Source: Vibrio chagasii (lineage in GTDB: Bacteria > Pseudomonadota > Gammaproteobacteria > Enterobacterales > Vibrionaceae). Taken from it: a stretch of 64,000 bases of DNA. The stretch is taken from contig NZ_AP025466.1 of the NCBI RefSeq assembly GCF_024347355.1, positions 1,764,840 to 1,828,839 of the forward strand, in the 5' to 3' direction. The position numbers and the translations under genes are program-made. The notes beneath the pieces are model-generated. The model was not told the DNA's origin. It did no database searches and saw nothing but the letters and a program-made list of their open reading frames with translations. Shown here in pieces: positions 62,687 through 64,000 of the stretch. Every line of letters starts with the position of its first letter. Within the stretch, counting starts at the first letter, position 1.

Positions 62687-64000
62687 TGAAATCCAGTGGT
62701 TTGATGATGGGAGCGCCGTTATTTATCGCCGCCCTTATTCATTTATGGTTAGGTCAGTCTGAATTTGGCCCTATTGGTGAGTTGCTCCAGCAAGCCTCAC
62801 AGATCAGTGACATCGTTACATTCAATAAAATGGTCGATGATTCATTCGAGTTGATGGCATTAATCTATGTCAACTTACCTCGTTTAGTGATGGCGATTCT
62901 GGTTGGTGGAACACTCGGCACCATAGGTAGTTTGTTCCAACAGTTAACGCAAAACCGCATGATGTCTCCCCTTACACTCGGTACATCATCAGGGGCATGG
63001 CTTGGTCTGGTCATTCTGAATGTGGTCGCGCCGATGTTGGTTGCTCAATATTCGGTTTGGTTTGCGCTGATAGGCGCGCTGCTTGCAATGGGTCTGATTG
63101 TTTCGATTGTTGGCATCAAAAACATGAGCGGTTTACCGATTGTTTTGGCGGGCATGGCGGTTAACTTACTGTTAGGCGCATTCGCGACTGCGATTATTTT
63201 GCTTAACGACCAGTACGCGCAGAACCTGTTTGTATGGGGAGCGGGTGATCTCGGGCAGAATGGCTGGGAGCAAGTGCTTTGGCTGATGCCTAAGTTACTG
63301 CCAATCTTTGCTATTTTCCTGTTGGCTCCAAGAGTTTTGACTCTGCTTTCAATTGGTACAGAAGGGGCTGCTGCGCGTGGTCTTAACATAGGTACGACCT
63401 TCTTTGTGTTAATGGCAATCGGCGTTTGGCTGGTTTCCGTGTCGATTACCTCGGTGGGTGTGATCAGTTTTATTGGATTGATTGCGCCAAACATCGCGAG
63501 ACATTTGGGCTTTTTAAAGGCGAAATCTGAACTCATCGCAAGCTGCGTGTTAGGTGCACTGTTGCTTTGTGTGACCGACAGCTTGGCGATTTTCTTGGCG
63601 CAATGGTCTTTGGATATGATTCCAACAGGAACGGCAACCGCGGTGGTTGGTGCTCCAGCTTTGATCATTATTGCTCGCAAACAAATGTCTGCCCAAGATC
63701 AAATGTTTTTCTCGATGCCTAAAGGGCCGAGGTCTATTTCACCTTTGGCTTATTTCTTGTTGGGCTCGATGATCTTTGGTTTGTTGGTGTTAAGCACGCT
63801 GACACAGCCATCTTCTGATATGGGCTATTTTGTTATCCCAGACGCATTTGAATGGTCGATTCGCTGGCCGAGAATATTAACCGCAATATTCGCTGGTGGC
63901 GGCCTAGCAGTGGCGGGTGTGATTTTACAAAGATTGGTCTACAACCCGCTCGCAAGCCCGGACATTCTGGGTGTGTCGGCAGGTGCGGTTCTGGCGTTGA
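62686..64000 (+). CDS. fhuB: FhuB-like siderophore permease, cut by the window end
   Basis: The frame is open from ATG at 62686 to the last base, 438 codons seen. The first FecCD domain has PRLVMAILVGGTLGTIGSLF and a late GVISFIGLIAPNIARH. A second begins with WPRILTAIFAGGGLAVAG and LASPDILGVSAGA. The double-length permease (FecCD twice) is typical of FhuB; about 220 more residues would follow. It would work with the FhuD- and FhuC-like proteins. No in-frame stop was noticed in the part seen. Confidence 0.9.
   Translation, partial: MKSSGLMMGAPLFIAALIHLWLGQSEFGPIGELLQQASQISDIVTFNKMVDDSFELMALIYVNLPRLVMAILVGGTLGTIGSLFQQLTQNRMMSPLTLGTSSGAWLGLVILNVVAPMLVAQYSVWFALIGALLAMGLIVSIVGIKNMSGLPIVLAGMAVNLLLGAFATAIILLNDQYAQNLFVWGAGDLGQNGWEQVLWLMPKLLPIFAIFLLAPRVLTLLSIGTEGAAARGLNIGTTFFVLMAIGVWLVSVSITSVGVISFIGLIAPNIARHLGFLKAKSELIASCVLGALLLCVTDSLAIFLAQWSLDMIPTGTATAVVGAPALIIIARKQMSAQDQMFFSMPKGPRSISPLAYFLLGSMIFGLLVLSTLTQPSSDMGYFVIPDAFEWSIRWPRILTAIFAGGGLAVAGVILQRLVYNPLASPDILGVSAGAVLAL

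Overview
The window reads as a Vibrio chromosome, most likely one of the marine Vibrio clades. The evidence is a PrtV-type M6 metalloprotease of 918 residues, moderate GC with AT-rich intergenic regions, a complete tad pilus locus, a tal-tkt pair with a divergent SorC-type regulator, and many short hairpin terminators. I infer this from recognised protein families; no database was searched. No tRNA, rRNA or CRISPR array was seen.

Layout. 1-2.5 kb: the end of a heterodimeric ABC exporter pair. 2.7-3.5 kb: two small unknown genes and a terminator. 3.5-17 kb: an IS-rich stretch. Two identical 1292-bp ISL3-type elements in direct orientation flank a LysR/MFS pair, prtV with a small propeptide-like neighbour, a transporter gene broken by an in-frame stop, an Lrp-type regulator and an Aer-like chemoreceptor. 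An IS256-type element sits 31 bp beyond the second ISL3 copy and directly upstream of a small outer-membrane barrel gene. 17.8-22.3 kb: tkt and tal (non-oxidative pentose phosphate pathway), with repeated operator-like motifs shared with the divergent SorC-type regulator. 22.6-25.6 kb: a second M6 protease with a GlyGly-CTERM-like tail and a perfect 18-bp hairpin in its signal-peptide codons. 26.2-38.9 kb: a cysteine-rich LysR regulator, the convergent prepilin peptidase gene and a tightly packed tad operon (flp, cpaB, secretin, lipoprotein, tadZ, tadA, tadB, tadC, tadD, tadE, tadF, a vWA TadG-like protein and an OmpA-like protein).

39-49 kb: a GGDEF/EAL protein with a degenerate GGDEF, sseA, an LruC/GEVED secreted protein paired with a lipoprotein, moeA-moeB, and folE. 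49-50.6 kb: an IS1111-group (IS110 family) element lying inside a REP-like palindrome, with a long non-coding end that may encode a guide (bridge/seek) RNA. 50.7-56.5 kb: yaeQ and a partner, a small secreted protein, a cold-shock protein, an aldose-sugar dehydrogenase and an MFS gene broken by an in-frame TAA. 56.6-64 kb: a hydroxamate-type siderophore uptake region, made of ATPase and FhuF-like reductase on one strand, and AraC regulator, TonB-dependent receptor, binding protein and FhuB-like permease (cut by the window end) on the other.

The items most worth following up are the free-standing PrtV-propeptide-like protein, the IS1111 element with its candidate guide RNA and REP target, the two ISL3 insertions placed exactly in terminator T-tracts, the strong hairpin at the start of the second M6 protease gene, and a terminator for one gene built into the coding sequence of the convergent prepilin peptidase.
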